Shown here: one piece after another, positions 43,508 through 50,690 of the stretch
How positions within the stretch are numbered: the first letter of the stretch is position 1
Layout: the number at the start of each line of letters is the position of its first letter
Source of the DNA: Ruminococcus_G sp050944435
GTDB taxonomy: Bacteria > Bacillota > Clostridia > Lachnospirales > Lachnospiraceae
DNA: 64,000 nucleotides
Assembly: GCA_050944435.1 (NCBI GenBank)
Contig: JBMNRB010000016.1
Coordinates: forward strand, 6,312-70,311
Direction: 5' to 3'
Program-made: the position numbers and the translations under genes
Notes under the pieces: model-generated
Database searches by the model: none
Told to the model about the DNA's origin: nothing
The model's input: the letters and a program-made list of their open reading frames with translations, nothing else

Positions 43508-43882
43508 TTACAATATGTATTCACCAATTATTTTTGCAATATTCACAATATCACTTTCACCGGTAAATTCGAATACAATCTTGCCCACTCCGCTGTAATA
43601 TAGTTCTAATTCACTGTCTAAATCCAGAACACCGGAAGTTTCTACAGAAAAAAGCTGAATTTTGGAATAGGGAAGAGTCGTAAAATCTTTCTTCTTGCCG
43701 GTAACTCCCTGGACATTTACAGCAATAATCCGCTTATTGGTGAAAATTACGTAATCACGAAGCGCCTGATATTCTCCGATGAACTGTTCGCCGGAAACGA
43801 AAAGCGGAGATATCACCTTTTCATTGCTGAACTTACCGCTTTTTTTCAGCTTCAATACGCTGCCATTCTTAAAATCAATCAT
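43508..43882 (-). CDS. Bacterial PH-domain protein
   Basis: A 124-residue soluble protein matching the bacterial pleckstrin-homology family (bPH_1/DUF1696 type): EYQALRDYVIFTNKRIIAVNVQG near residues 37-59 and a C-terminal helix. AAGGAGG lies upstream on the minus strand. Family members are small beta-barrel proteins of unknown cellular role that form ring-like oligomers in some cases. It is a single gene, convergent with the tRNA-Thr unit. Confidence 0.85.
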   Translation of the reverse strand: MIDFKNGSVLKLKKSGKFSNEKVISPLFVSGEQFIGEYQALRDYVIFTNKRIIAVNVQGVTGKKKDFTTLPYSKIQLFSVETSGVLDLDSELELYYSGVGKIVFEFTGESDIVNIAKIIGEYIL

Positions 43883-44016
43883 GTACTTTCCCTCCTTAAA
43901 TCATCAAATGTGTTAAAGCTTCCCATTCAGCTGCCTTTGTAATTATCATACCACATTCTGTTATCAATTTGTTTGATTGAATAAATTTGATAAAAAAGAA
44001 ACGGTAAGGAACGTAT

Positions 44017-44046
44017 TTGAGCCTCTGGAATACCTTAATTTATAAT
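44017..44046 (+). promoter_or_regulatory. Promoter of the lysin-like gene
   Basis: TTGAGC (44017-44022), 18 bases, TATAAT (44041-44046). The start near 44053 rules out translation from the ATG at 44017 and supports ATG 44074. Confidence 0.65.
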
Positions 44047-44073
44047 CAGTATGTAAATAAGGAGGTTACGCTG

Positions 44074-45279
44074 ATGATCAGCAATTGCGGACATGATGAA
44101 AGGGGAAGATACTCCGGCGGCGCCGCCGGCGATCAGACTGGCGGTGAATGGGAGATAAGATCCTGGTACAACAGGCCGTGGAATTATGTGCTTCGGCATC
44201 CAGATGGAAAAGTACGGGAGATGATTGCCGGTATGGCGGAAGCGGCCGCAAAGAATAATCGAATTGGTTATGATCAGAATGATCGATATACGTTCTGGCA
44301 GCATTTGAAAGCCAGCAACTATGATCCGGCCCGGATTACCGTTAAATGTGAGGCGGATTGTTCCAGCGGCATAGCGGCTATCGTGAAAGCCGCGGGGTAC
44401 CGGCTGAATAATGCTGCACTGAAAGGAGTCAGCATTTACTGCTACACTGGAAATCTGAGGCCGGCGCTGAAAGCGGCGGGGTTTACGGTACTTTCAGCAT
44501 CCAAATATCTTACCTCCGCCAGTTATCTGCTCCGGGGGGATATTCTTTTATATGAGGGCCATCACGTGGCAGCCAATCTGACGACAGGCAGTAAAGCTGA
44601 CGGCGGATCAGGCGCTGAAAACAGTCAGACGCTGAATAAATCCGTCAAATGGAACGGCCGGGTGACTGCCCCGCTGAACGTTCGGAAATGGGCCGGCACC
44701 GGGAATGGACTATGCTCGTTCAGTCCGCTGAAAACCGGAACCCTGGTGGGAATATGCGATACAGTGCAGGCTGCTGATGGAGACGCCTGGTATTATATTC
44801 TCTGCGATGAAAAATATGGTTTTGTGTCAGCAGATTATGTAAAACAGGAATCTGATCAGAGTATAGCCAACGAAATCATTGCCGCCGGACAGATCCACGC
44901 AAATAATTTCTGTAAAGCAGAACTTGCCGTTGACGGAGTTTGGGGACAAGAAACAAAGAAAGGCGCAGTCAGGGCTGTGCAGCACGCCATGAACCTGGAT
45001 TATAATGCAGGTTTGGAAGAGGATGGTGTCTGGGGAGAAAAATCCGCAGCAGCTCTGGAAGGCCACTATGTCAAGAAAGGCGAAAGCCAGTATATGGTTA
45101 CTGCTCTGGAGATTTTGTTTATGCTGCGCGGCTATGAATGCGGCGGGGTGGAAAGTCCGGGGATATTCGGGGAAGGTCTGGAAGAGACGGTTGCCATGTA
45201 CAAAGGAAAGAAGGGATGGACAGTCAATGGTACGGCGGGGAAAGGAATTTTCATTTCCCTTATGGATGTTTCTGCGTAA
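44074..45279 (+). CDS. Phage-type cell-wall lysin: NlpC/P60-like domain, SH3, peptidoglycan-binding repeats
   Basis: A 401-residue protein. ATG 44074 follows AAGGAGGT. The N-terminus (ISNCGHDERGRYSGGAAGDQ) is typical of clostridial phage endolysins. The catalytic domain has C96 in EADCSSG and H163 in EGHHVAANL, the Cys-His pattern of NlpC/P60-like amidases or endopeptidases. A bacterial SH3-like region (about 195-255, APLNVRKWAGTG) and peptidoglycan-binding repeats (DGVWGQET; DGVWGEKSAAAL) follow. There is no signal peptide, as in holin-dependent phage lysins. No other phage gene is nearby, so it is probably a prophage remnant or a domesticated lysin. Confidence 0.85.
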   Translation: MISNCGHDERGRYSGGAAGDQTGGEWEIRSWYNRPWNYVLRHPDGKVREMIAGMAEAAAKNNRIGYDQNDRYTFWQHLKASNYDPARITVKCEADCSSGIAAIVKAAGYRLNNAALKGVSIYCYTGNLRPALKAAGFTVLSASKYLTSASYLLRGDILLYEGHHVAANLTTGSKADGGSGAENSQTLNKSVKWNGRVTAPLNVRKWAGTGNGLCSFSPLKTGTLVGICDTVQAADGDAWYYILCDEKYGFVSADYVKQESDQSIANEIIAAGQIHANNFCKAELAVDGVWGQETKKGAVRAVQHAMNLDYNAGLEEDGVWGEKSAAALEGHYVKKGESQYMVTALEILFMLRGYECGGVESPGIFGEGLEETVAMYKGKKGWTVNGTAGKGIFISLMDVSA

Positions 45280-45302
45280 TGCAGTTAAAGACAGTGTCTT
45301 GT

Positions 45303-45327
45303 ATCCCCCGGCGATGAGCCGGGGGAA
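45303..45327 (+). terminator. GC-rich hairpin after the lysin-like gene
   Basis: TCCCCCGGC pairs with GCCGGGGGA around a GATGA loop. The tail (ATTTGCATTT) is only partly T-rich, so termination is likely but not certain. Confidence 0.6.
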
Positions 45328-45390
45328 TTTGCATTTGATTAAAATTTCTTAAACTAATAGAATATGCATATCATATATGATAAGATTAAA

Positions 45391-45443
45391 AAATAAAAAC
45401 AGCGTATCTATCGGGATTTTCAATGACTTCCCAATAAATACGC
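45391..45443 (-). terminator. Terminator of the tRNA-Ala gene
   Basis: On the minus strand GCGTAT...TGGGA pairs with TCCCG...ATACGC, followed by a T-rich tail (plus-strand AAATAAAAACA). Confidence 0.7.
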
Positions 45444-45449
45444 CTGCAG

Positions 45450-45522
45450 TGGAGCATACGGGATTCGAACCCGTGGCCTCAACAATGCGAATGTTGCGCG
45501 CTCCCAACTGCGCTAATGCCCC
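45450..45522 (-). tRNA. tRNA-Ala (CGC)
   Basis: Acceptor stem GGGGCAT/ATGCTCC with the G3-U70 pair that specifies alanine, D stem GCGC/GCGC, anticodon arm CAACA-TTCGCAT-TGTTG with anticodon CGC, T arm ACGGG-TTCGAAT-CCCGT. CCA is not encoded. It shares most of its body with the tRNA-Thr at 43355. Confidence 0.92.
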
Positions 45523-45531
45523 GTAAAAAAC

Positions 45532-45540
45532 ATTATAGCA
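45532..45540 (-). promoter_or_regulatory. Extended -10 promoter of tRNA-Ala
   Basis: On the minus strand TGCTATAAT: a perfect TATAAT (45537-45532) with TGn. The -35 region is poor. Only ten bases separate it from the tRNA 5' end. Confidence 0.6.
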
Positions 45541-45568
45541 TGGTTTATAAAAAAAGGGAAGGAAAATT

Positions 45569-46672
45569 ATGAGAAAAGAAAGAATCACAAAGATGATCAG
45601 CGTCCTTACGCTAACTCTGGCAATATCGTTGTTGATCACTGTTCCGGTGCAGGCAGCCGGCTGGCAGAAAAGTGATGCCGGGTGGCGGTATGAAAATGAA
45701 AACGGCGGTTGGCCGGAAAATGAATGGAAGCTGATTGGAAATCAGTGGTACTATTTTAACGGCGCCGGATATCGAGTGTCGGGCTGGCAGCAGATTGATG
45801 GGGGATGGTATTATTTCGGAGAGGAAAAGGACGGTTCTCTGGAAACCAGCGCCTGGGTGGACGACTATTACGTAGGTTCAGACGGCCGGATGATGAAGGG
45901 GGCATGGATAGGAAACTACTATGTTGATGAGGAAGGAAAAAGATCCGACGGCGTCAGACGAACCAAAGGGATACCTCTGGAGGCCATTACCTTGTCCAAA
46001 ACAGAAATAGTTCTGCAAAAGGGGGAAGCCGCCAATCTTTATGTGAGCTGCCAGCCGGAGGATACGACAGATTTCCGGCGTATTAGCTGGAAGAGTTCAG
46101 ATTCATCTGTGGCGTCGGTATCCAGCGGGAAAATTGTGGCCAGGGAAGCCGGTACGGCCAGGATAACCGCCAGAATCGGTCTGTGTACCGCTGGGTGTAC
46201 GGTAACGGTATACGACAGCCCCGTCTGCCGGACCGCCATGTCCCTCATCGGCGATCAGTATATCTGGGGAGGAAACGGTCCCCAGGACGGCGGCGTGGAT
46301 TGTTCCGGGCTGCTGATGTATGCTTATACCCAGAATGGCTATGATTTTGGAGCTGATTTAAATGCGGATAATTTTGGAAAGTATGGAAGGGAAATCACCC
46401 GGGAGGAATTGCGGCCGGGCGACGCGGTCTGCTGTGTATTTGGGAATGGCAAGTATCAGCATATTTTACTGTATCTGGGAAACGATATGGTCATTGCCTC
46501 GGAAAGCGGCGGCGCCGCCGTCTGTACGGCCGGACTGGAATGCTTTCAGCATGAGCGGGGAACAACGTGCAATTGCCGGGTAGTGAAGCGCCCGCTGAAT
46601 GAAAACGACTTGAAAGATGCAAAATTCGTCCGCATGGATGCATTTAAAAGGAACGGAGTGGATGCCGCATGA
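45569..46672 (+). CDS. Secreted NlpC/P60 hydrolase with choline-binding-type repeats and Big2 domain
   Basis: A 367-residue exported protein with a signal peptide ending near VQAAG (about 30). Residues 31-130 hold cell-wall-binding repeats (GNQWYYFNGAGY, GGWYYFGEEKDG), a type that binds choline or other wall polymers. Residues 135-220 form a bacterial Ig-like Big2 domain (ITLSKTEIVLQKGE; WKSSDSSVASVSSG). The C-terminal NlpC/P60 domain has C245 in GVDCSGLLMYAY and H298 in YQHILLYLG. It probably cuts peptide stems of peptidoglycan for growth or separation. AAGGAAAATT precedes ATG 45569. It overlaps the SDR gene by four bases. Confidence 0.9.
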   Translation: MRKERITKMISVLTLTLAISLLITVPVQAAGWQKSDAGWRYENENGGWPENEWKLIGNQWYYFNGAGYRVSGWQQIDGGWYYFGEEKDGSLETSAWVDDYYVGSDGRMMKGAWIGNYYVDEEGKRSDGVRRTKGIPLEAITLSKTEIVLQKGEAANLYVSCQPEDTTDFRRISWKSSDSSVASVSSGKIVAREAGTARITARIGLCTAGCTVTVYDSPVCRTAMSLIGDQYIWGGNGPQDGGVDCSGLLMYAYTQNGYDFGADLNADNFGKYGREITREELRPGDAVCCVFGNGKYQHILLYLGNDMVIASESGGAAVCTAGLECFQHERGTTCNCRVVKRPLNENDLKDAKFVRMDAFKRNGVDAA

Positions 46673-47442
46673 GAATTGCGCTGATTACAGGAGCTTCCAG
46701 CGGACTGGGACGTCAGTTCGTTCTGGAGATTTCCAAAAGAGAGGGGGAGATTGAAGAAATCTGGGCTGTGGCAAGAAGACAGGAGCGTTTGCAGGAACTC
46801 CAAAAGGAATGTTCTGTGCCGGTCAGAACCTGTCCGCTGGACTTGACCAGTGAGGAAGAGCTGATGAAACTGGAACGGCAGCTTGAGAAGCGGCGGCCGG
46901 AAATCAGGCTGCTGATCAATGGAGCAGGTTTTGGAAAAATAGGCAGCTACCAGGAAGTGTCCCTCAAAGACAGTCTGGATATGATCGATTTAAACTGCCG
47001 GGCAGCGGTGGCGGTCACAGTGATGAGCCTGCCTTTTATGAAAAAAGGCGGCCGGATTCTGCAGATTTGTTCCACGGCAGCCTTTCAGCCCTTCCCCTAT
47101 CTTAATATTTATTCCGCATCCAAGGCTTTCCTTTATCGATACAGCCGAGGACTCCGGCGGGAGGTGATGGGCAGAGAAATTTACGTGACCGCTGTCTGTC
47201 CCTATTGGATTAAGGATACAGAGTTTATCCCGGGGGCAAAAGAGAGCCAGGGGAAAAACAGGATTCGTCATTTCCTTCTGGCCTCCCCAGTCAGATCCGT
47301 GGCAAAATGGGCTCTTTTGGACAGCCGCCTGGGTCTGGCGGTTTCCACTCCGGGGCCAGTCTGCATGGTGCACCGACTGGCGGCAAAATTTCTGCCTTCT
47401 TTTCTTATGATGGATGTCTGGGAGCTGCTGCGCAGAATTTGA
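46669..47442 (+). CDS. Short-chain dehydrogenase/reductase
   Basis: A 257-residue classical SDR. It has TGASSGLGRQF (NAD(P)-binding, residues 7-17), NGAGFG near 84, the catalytic Ser in ICSTAAF and YSASKAF near 151-157. The Arg-rich segment after strand 2 (ARRQERL) suggests NADPH. The C-terminal part resembles the SDR group annotated as YqjQ/DltE-like oxidoreductases. It is translationally coupled (ATGA) to the wall hydrolase before it and is 27 bases ahead of the glycosyltransferase. Substrate unknown. Confidence 0.9.
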   Translation: MRIALITGASSGLGRQFVLEISKREGEIEEIWAVARRQERLQELQKECSVPVRTCPLDLTSEEELMKLERQLEKRRPEIRLLINGAGFGKIGSYQEVSLKDSLDMIDLNCRAAVAVTVMSLPFMKKGGRILQICSTAAFQPFPYLNIYSASKAFLYRYSRGLRREVMGREIYVTAVCPYWIKDTEFIPGAKESQGKNRIRHFLLASPVRSVAKWALLDSRLGLAVSTPGPVCMVHRLAAKFLPSFLMMDVWELLRRI

Positions 47443-47469
47443 TCTTCCCATTGGTGAAAGGATGGAAAA

Positions 47470-49323
47470 ATGGTATCAATCAGTCTCTGTATGATTGTAA
47501 AGGATGAAGAGCTGACTCTGGCCAGGTGTCTGGATAGCGTAAAAGATACGGTGGATGAAATTGTTATCGTAGATACAGGTTCAAGGGACAGGACGAAAGA
47601 GACTGCCAAAAAGTACACGGCTTGTATCTATGATTACCCATGGAAGGAGAACTTTGCCGCTGCCAGAAATTATTCTTTTTCCAAAGCGTCAAAGGAATAT
47701 TGTATGTGGCTGGATGCAGACGATGTATTTCCGGAAAAGAGCAGAGAGGCTCTGATAAAATTAAAAGAGGAGCTGTCCACGGACGTTGATATGGTGATGA
47801 TGCCCTATGAGACTGCTTTCGACGAGCAGGGGCGGCCGGTGTTTTCCTATTATCGGGAAAGACTGGTGAGAAATAACGGAAAGTTTTTATTTTCAGGTAG
47901 AGTACATGAAGTAATTCCCATATCCGGGAGGGTAATATATGCAGACATACCGGTGCATCACAAAAAGGAAAAATCAGGAGACGGCGGGAGAAATCTGAAG
48001 ATTTATCAGGAAATGGAAGCGAAGGGAGAAGTCTTTGATGAAAGAGCTTTGTACTATTACGGCAGAGAGCTGCTGATGCAGGAACAGTATGATAAAAGCA
48101 TACAGGTTTTGGAACATTTCCTGGAGAGGGAAAACGGATGGAGGGAAAATAAGATTGATGCAGCACGGCAGTTGGCATGGTGTTATGAACAAAAGGGGGA
48201 AACAGAAAAAATTCTTCCTTCCCTTTTAAAAAGTCTGGAATATGATGTGCCGAGGGCGGAAACCTGTTGTGCGCTGGGCGGGTATTTTTTGAACCGGAAA
48301 CAATATTCCCAGGCCGTTTATTGGTATCGTCAGGCGTTTTGCGCACCAAAGGATATGAAATCAGGAGCTTTTATCCAGGAAGAGTGTTATGGCTTTCTGC
48401 CGGCAATTTCTCTGTGTGTCTGTTATGACAGGATGGGGGATCAAAAGCAGGCGGAGAAATATAATGAAATGGCGGGAAGGTATCAGCCGGATTCTCCCTG
48501 GTATCTGCAGAATAAAGAATATTTTTCCCGGCAGAACCCTATGCTGATGAAAAAGAGTGACTCTTTGTCAGATAACACATATATTATTAAGAACTCAGAT
48601 ACCAGGAGAATCCATATGGCATGGTTTAACAGAAAAGATGAACAGGAATGTCAGGAGTCCAATATGCAGTGCAGATGCCCCTCTAAAAATTGCTGCCCGG
48701 ATCCCATCCCGGGGCCGCCGGGACGGCCGGGACCAACAGGCCCTGCCGGTCCCGCAGGAGCTACCGGCCCTGCCGGCAGTAAAGGAGCAACGGGTCCGAC
48801 GGGACCTAAGGGAGCCACCGGCCCGACAGGACCTAAAGGAGCCACCGGACCGATGGGGCCTAAAGGAGCTGCCGGCCCTGCCGGTTCATCTGCATTGGAG
48901 GATCTTTTGGCTGCGTATTCTACGCCGTCCGCTCCGGGTTCCAATGGTCAGCCGCTGGAATTTGATCAGAATGGAGTGGCGTCCGGTACCAGTATTTCCC
49001 ATACGGCGGGGAGCAGCCAGTTTATCATAAACACACCAGGACTGTATGCAGTAACGTTCCATGGCAATATTGCGCCGGCTTCCGGCGTGAATTTCCCGCT
49101 GACCGTGACGCTGGCCTTGGAATTGAACGGGACGGCTGTTCCAGGCGCCCTGGCGTCTCACCGTTTCCACACCTCTTCAGACACGGCTACGCTTTCCTTT
49201 AATTTTCCAATGGAAATCGCCATGGCGCCCGCCACGCTGCAGGTAATGGCCCAGGGAGGAAATTTTATTTACACGGCGGTGTCTGCTGCCATCTATAAGT
49301 TACGCGGCGAAGATTGTAAATAG
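47470..49323 (+). CDS. Glycosyltransferase-TPR protein fused in frame to a BclA-like collagen protein
   Basis: A 617-residue reading frame. Residues 1-230 are a family 2 glycosyltransferase (ISLCMIVKDEELTLARCLD, IVDTGSRDRTKETA, ENFAAARN, WLDADDVFP). Residues 185-360 are TPR-like helices. From about 383 the sequence is a spore-surface collagen-like protein: a Cys-rich CRCPSKNCCPDPIP stretch, 19 uninterrupted Gly-X-Y triplets (415-471) with seven Thr in the third position, and a BclA-type beta-sandwich trimerisation domain (476-617). In Clostridioides the transferase SgtA and BclA3 are adjacent genes and the transferase glycosylates the collagen Thr residues. Here the stop between the two is absent. 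An internal start with its own ribosome binding site is kept at 48616, so both a fusion and a free collagen protein may be made. Confidence 0.88.
   Translation: MVSISLCMIVKDEELTLARCLDSVKDTVDEIVIVDTGSRDRTKETAKKYTACIYDYPWKENFAAARNYSFSKASKEYCMWLDADDVFPEKSREALIKLKEELSTDVDMVMMPYETAFDEQGRPVFSYYRERLVRNNGKFLFSGRVHEVIPISGRVIYADIPVHHKKEKSGDGGRNLKIYQEMEAKGEVFDERALYYYGRELLMQEQYDKSIQVLEHFLERENGWRENKIDAARQLAWCYEQKGETEKILPSLLKSLEYDVPRAETCCALGGYFLNRKQYSQAVYWYRQAFCAPKDMKSGAFIQEECYGFLPAISLCVCYDRMGDQKQAEKYNEMAGRYQPDSPWYLQNKEYFSRQNPMLMKKSDSLSDNTYIIKNSDTRRIHMAWFNRKDEQECQESNMQCRCPSKNCCPDPIPGPPGRPGPTGPAGPAGATGPAGSKGATGPTGPKGATGPTGPKGATGPMGPKGAAGPAGSSALEDLLAAYSTPSAPGSNGQPLEFDQNGVASGTSISHTAGSSQFIINTPGLYAVTFHGNIAPASGVNFPLTVTLALELNGTAVPGALASHRFHTSSDTATLSFNFPMEIAMAPATLQVMAQGGNFIYTAVSAAIYKLRGEDCK
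48560..48586 (+). promoter_or_regulatory. Possible SigK-type promoter inside the fusion gene
   Basis: AC at 48560-48561, 16 bases, CATATATTA (48578-48586), which fits the late mother-cell consensus AC / CATAnnnTA. It lies 18 bases before the internal AGGAG. The motif is short and could occur by chance; location is the main support. Confidence 0.35.
48616..49323 (+). CDS. Nested BclA-like collagen glycoprotein from internal start
   Basis: The 235-residue C-terminal part of the 47470-49323 frame, read from ATG 48616 (MAWFNRKDEQECQ). AGGAG at 48604-48608 is seven bases upstream, ideal spacing. The product would have a short N-terminal region with six cysteines, a 19-triplet collagen stalk and a C-terminal trimer head, the architecture of exosporium BclA-type proteins. 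The polymer would trimerise on the spore surface and its Thr residues could be glycosylated. It has no signal peptide, as usual for spore-coat proteins made in the mother cell. Separate translation is inferred. Confidence 0.6.
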   Translation: MAWFNRKDEQECQESNMQCRCPSKNCCPDPIPGPPGRPGPTGPAGPAGATGPAGSKGATGPTGPKGATGPTGPKGATGPMGPKGAAGPAGSSALEDLLAAYSTPSAPGSNGQPLEFDQNGVASGTSISHTAGSSQFIINTPGLYAVTFHGNIAPASGVNFPLTVTLALELNGTAVPGALASHRFHTSSDTATLSFNFPMEIAMAPATLQVMAQGGNFIYTAVSAAIYKLRGEDCK

Positions 49324-49335
49324 AAGATAATCACA

Positions 49336-49377
49336 GCAGGGTTATGGGGGAATTGGTTTCCCTATGACCCTGCCTTT
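49336..49377 (+). terminator. Terminator after the collagen-like gene
   Basis: GCAGGGTTATGGGG pairs with CCCTATGACCCTGC with one small mismatch, followed by CTTTGCTT. The U-tail is weak but the stem is strong. Confidence 0.65.
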
Positions 49378-49412
49378 GCTTGGGGTAAAAATTCCTTTAA
49401 CCGGATATTTAC

Positions 49413-49440
49413 TTGACTTTGGGGGTGAATGGAATATAAT
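49413..49440 (+). promoter_or_regulatory. Promoter of the zinc-ribbon membrane protein gene
   Basis: TTGACT (49413-49418), 16 bases, TATAAT (49435-49440). Confidence 0.75.
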
Positions 49441-49477
49441 TTTAAGTAGCGAAAAACTTGAAAAAGAGGAGAAAAAG

Positions 49478-50590
49478 ATGGCTAAATTTTGTACCAGATG
49501 TGGAAAACCATTGATCGATGGTCAGCCCTGTGACTGCAGCAAACCGAAGATACAGCCCACAGGAACTCAGGATGATGAAACTGTGGTTCTGAAGGAGCAG
49601 CAGAGCGATCCCGATATGGGCCAGCAGAGGAATTCCTATACGAATCAGCAGCAGGGGAATCCCTATATGAATCAGCAGCAGGGGAATCCCTATATGAACC
49701 AGCAGCAGGGGAATCCCTATATGAACCAGCAGCAAGGGAATCCCTATATGAATCAGCAGCAGGGGAATCCCTATATGAATCAGCAGCAGGGGAATCCCTA
49801 CATGAATCAGCAGCAGGGGAATCCCTATATGAACCAGCAGCAGGGGAATCCTTACATGAATCAGCAGCAGGGGAATCCTTACATGAACCAGCAGCCGGGA
49901 GGATTCTACAGGCAATCCCAGAACAATTTTAACGGCCAGTGGTTTCAGGAAAAGACGGGAAAATTTGTAAAAAATACAAAAAACATGTTTGCAGAGATAC
50001 CGGCGCTGATTACCCGGCCGGATACTACGATGAAACGTTTGTGCGACAGCAACAGCAATGTGATGGGGCTGGAGATGGTTGGACTGAAGGCGGTTGTCTG
50101 TTTGCTGATCATGCTTTTCCTGACATCGAAAATAAAAAGTATGGCGGGCGGCATGGTGGAACTGCCCATTTTCCGGCTTATTGTTTTTGTCCTGATTCTT
50201 ACCATTGGTTTTGCATATCTGCAGGCGGCAATTTTCAAAGGAATTGTGACAGCCTTCAAGGGAAGTACAACCATACATAAAATGATGACGGCGGTGGGAT
50301 TCAGCGCTTTTGTGGACAGTGTGATGATACTGCTGACTGCGCTGTTTATCATGTCTTTCCCCCGGTTCGCCATCGTTTTGATGTGCATTCTGTCACTGAT
50401 CAGTTTTTGTTTTTATTTGAGGGGATATGAACACGCAGTGCAGATGAAACCGGACCGGAAGGTATACTGTTTCATCGTGGCACAGGTTCTGACCGCAGCG
50501 GCCATAGCTCTTGTATTATATATTGCGCTGCCGATTATTTTTGATTTACCCATTCGTGATATGGAAGATTTATTGGGAAGATTTATGTAA
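49478..50590 (+). CDS. Zinc-ribbon / Gln-Asn repeat / Yip1-like membrane protein
   Basis: A 370-residue protein. ATG 49478 follows AGAGGAG, and the promoter excludes ATG 49364. Residues 4-20 are a zinc ribbon (FCTRCGKPLIDGQPCDC). Residues 56-136 are nine perfect copies of NQQQGNPYM, a low-complexity, prion-like linker. Residues 190-370 hold five membrane helices in a pattern like Yip1/DUF1282 proteins (MKRLCDSNSNVMGLEM before the first helix). The layout suggests a cytoplasmic zinc-ribbon held on a flexible tether to a membrane domain. Function unknown. Confidence 0.82.
   Translation: MAKFCTRCGKPLIDGQPCDCSKPKIQPTGTQDDETVVLKEQQSDPDMGQQRNSYTNQQQGNPYMNQQQGNPYMNQQQGNPYMNQQQGNPYMNQQQGNPYMNQQQGNPYMNQQQGNPYMNQQQGNPYMNQQQGNPYMNQQPGGFYRQSQNNFNGQWFQEKTGKFVKNTKNMFAEIPALITRPDTTMKRLCDSNSNVMGLEMVGLKAVVCLLIMLFLTSKIKSMAGGMVELPIFRLIVFVLILTIGFAYLQAAIFKGIVTAFKGSTTIHKMMTAVGFSAFVDSVMILLTALFIMSFPRFAIVLMCILSLISFCFYLRGYEHAVQMKPDRKVYCFIVAQVLTAAAIALVLYIALPIIFDLPIRDMEDLLGRFM
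49643..49885 (+). repeat. Nine tandem 27-bp repeats in the Gln/Asn tether
   Basis: Nine in-frame 27-bp units (AATCAGCAGCAGGGGAATCC plus seven bases, with synonymous variants such as AAC/AAT, TAT/TAC and CAG/CAA) encode NQQQGNPYM. A tenth partial unit follows. Variation is almost all synonymous, showing selection on the peptide as well as recent expansion. Confidence 0.95.
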
Positions 50591-50596
50591 GACCCT

Positions 50597-50624
50597 TTGA
50601 CAATGGGAAATTTTATGGTATGAT
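50597..50624 (+). promoter_or_regulatory. Promoter of glnS
   Basis: TTGACA (50597-50602), 16 bases, TATGAT (50619-50624). The leader contains a strong hairpin. Confidence 0.8.
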
Positions 50625-50640
50625 ATAAAAGATCATCATT

Positions 50641-50664
50641 GAGTCGCCTGCGTAACAGGCGGCT
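50641..50664 (+). other. Leader hairpin upstream of glnS
   Basis: GAGTCGCCTG pairs with CAGGCGGCTC around CGTAA, followed by AGTTTGT. It sits between the promoter and the ribosome binding site and could attenuate or stabilise the message. It is not a T-box. Confidence 0.5.
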
Positions 50665-50690
50665 CAGTTTGTACCTGAGGAGGAATATAA

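Noticed and set aside
45349..45639. A 96-residue minus-strand frame containing GALAQLGARNIRIVEATGSN
   Set aside because: This is the usual false translation of a tRNA gene (tRNA-Ala, 45450-45522).
48712..48882. Gly-Pro-rich repeat DNA as a possible non-coding repeat array
   Set aside because: It encodes 19 continuous Gly-X-Y collagen triplets in the frame of a larger gene.
49643..49885. Regular 27-bp repeats as a possible CRISPR array
   Set aside because: The units abut with no spacers, stay in frame and encode NQQQGNPYM inside a gene. They are coding repeats.
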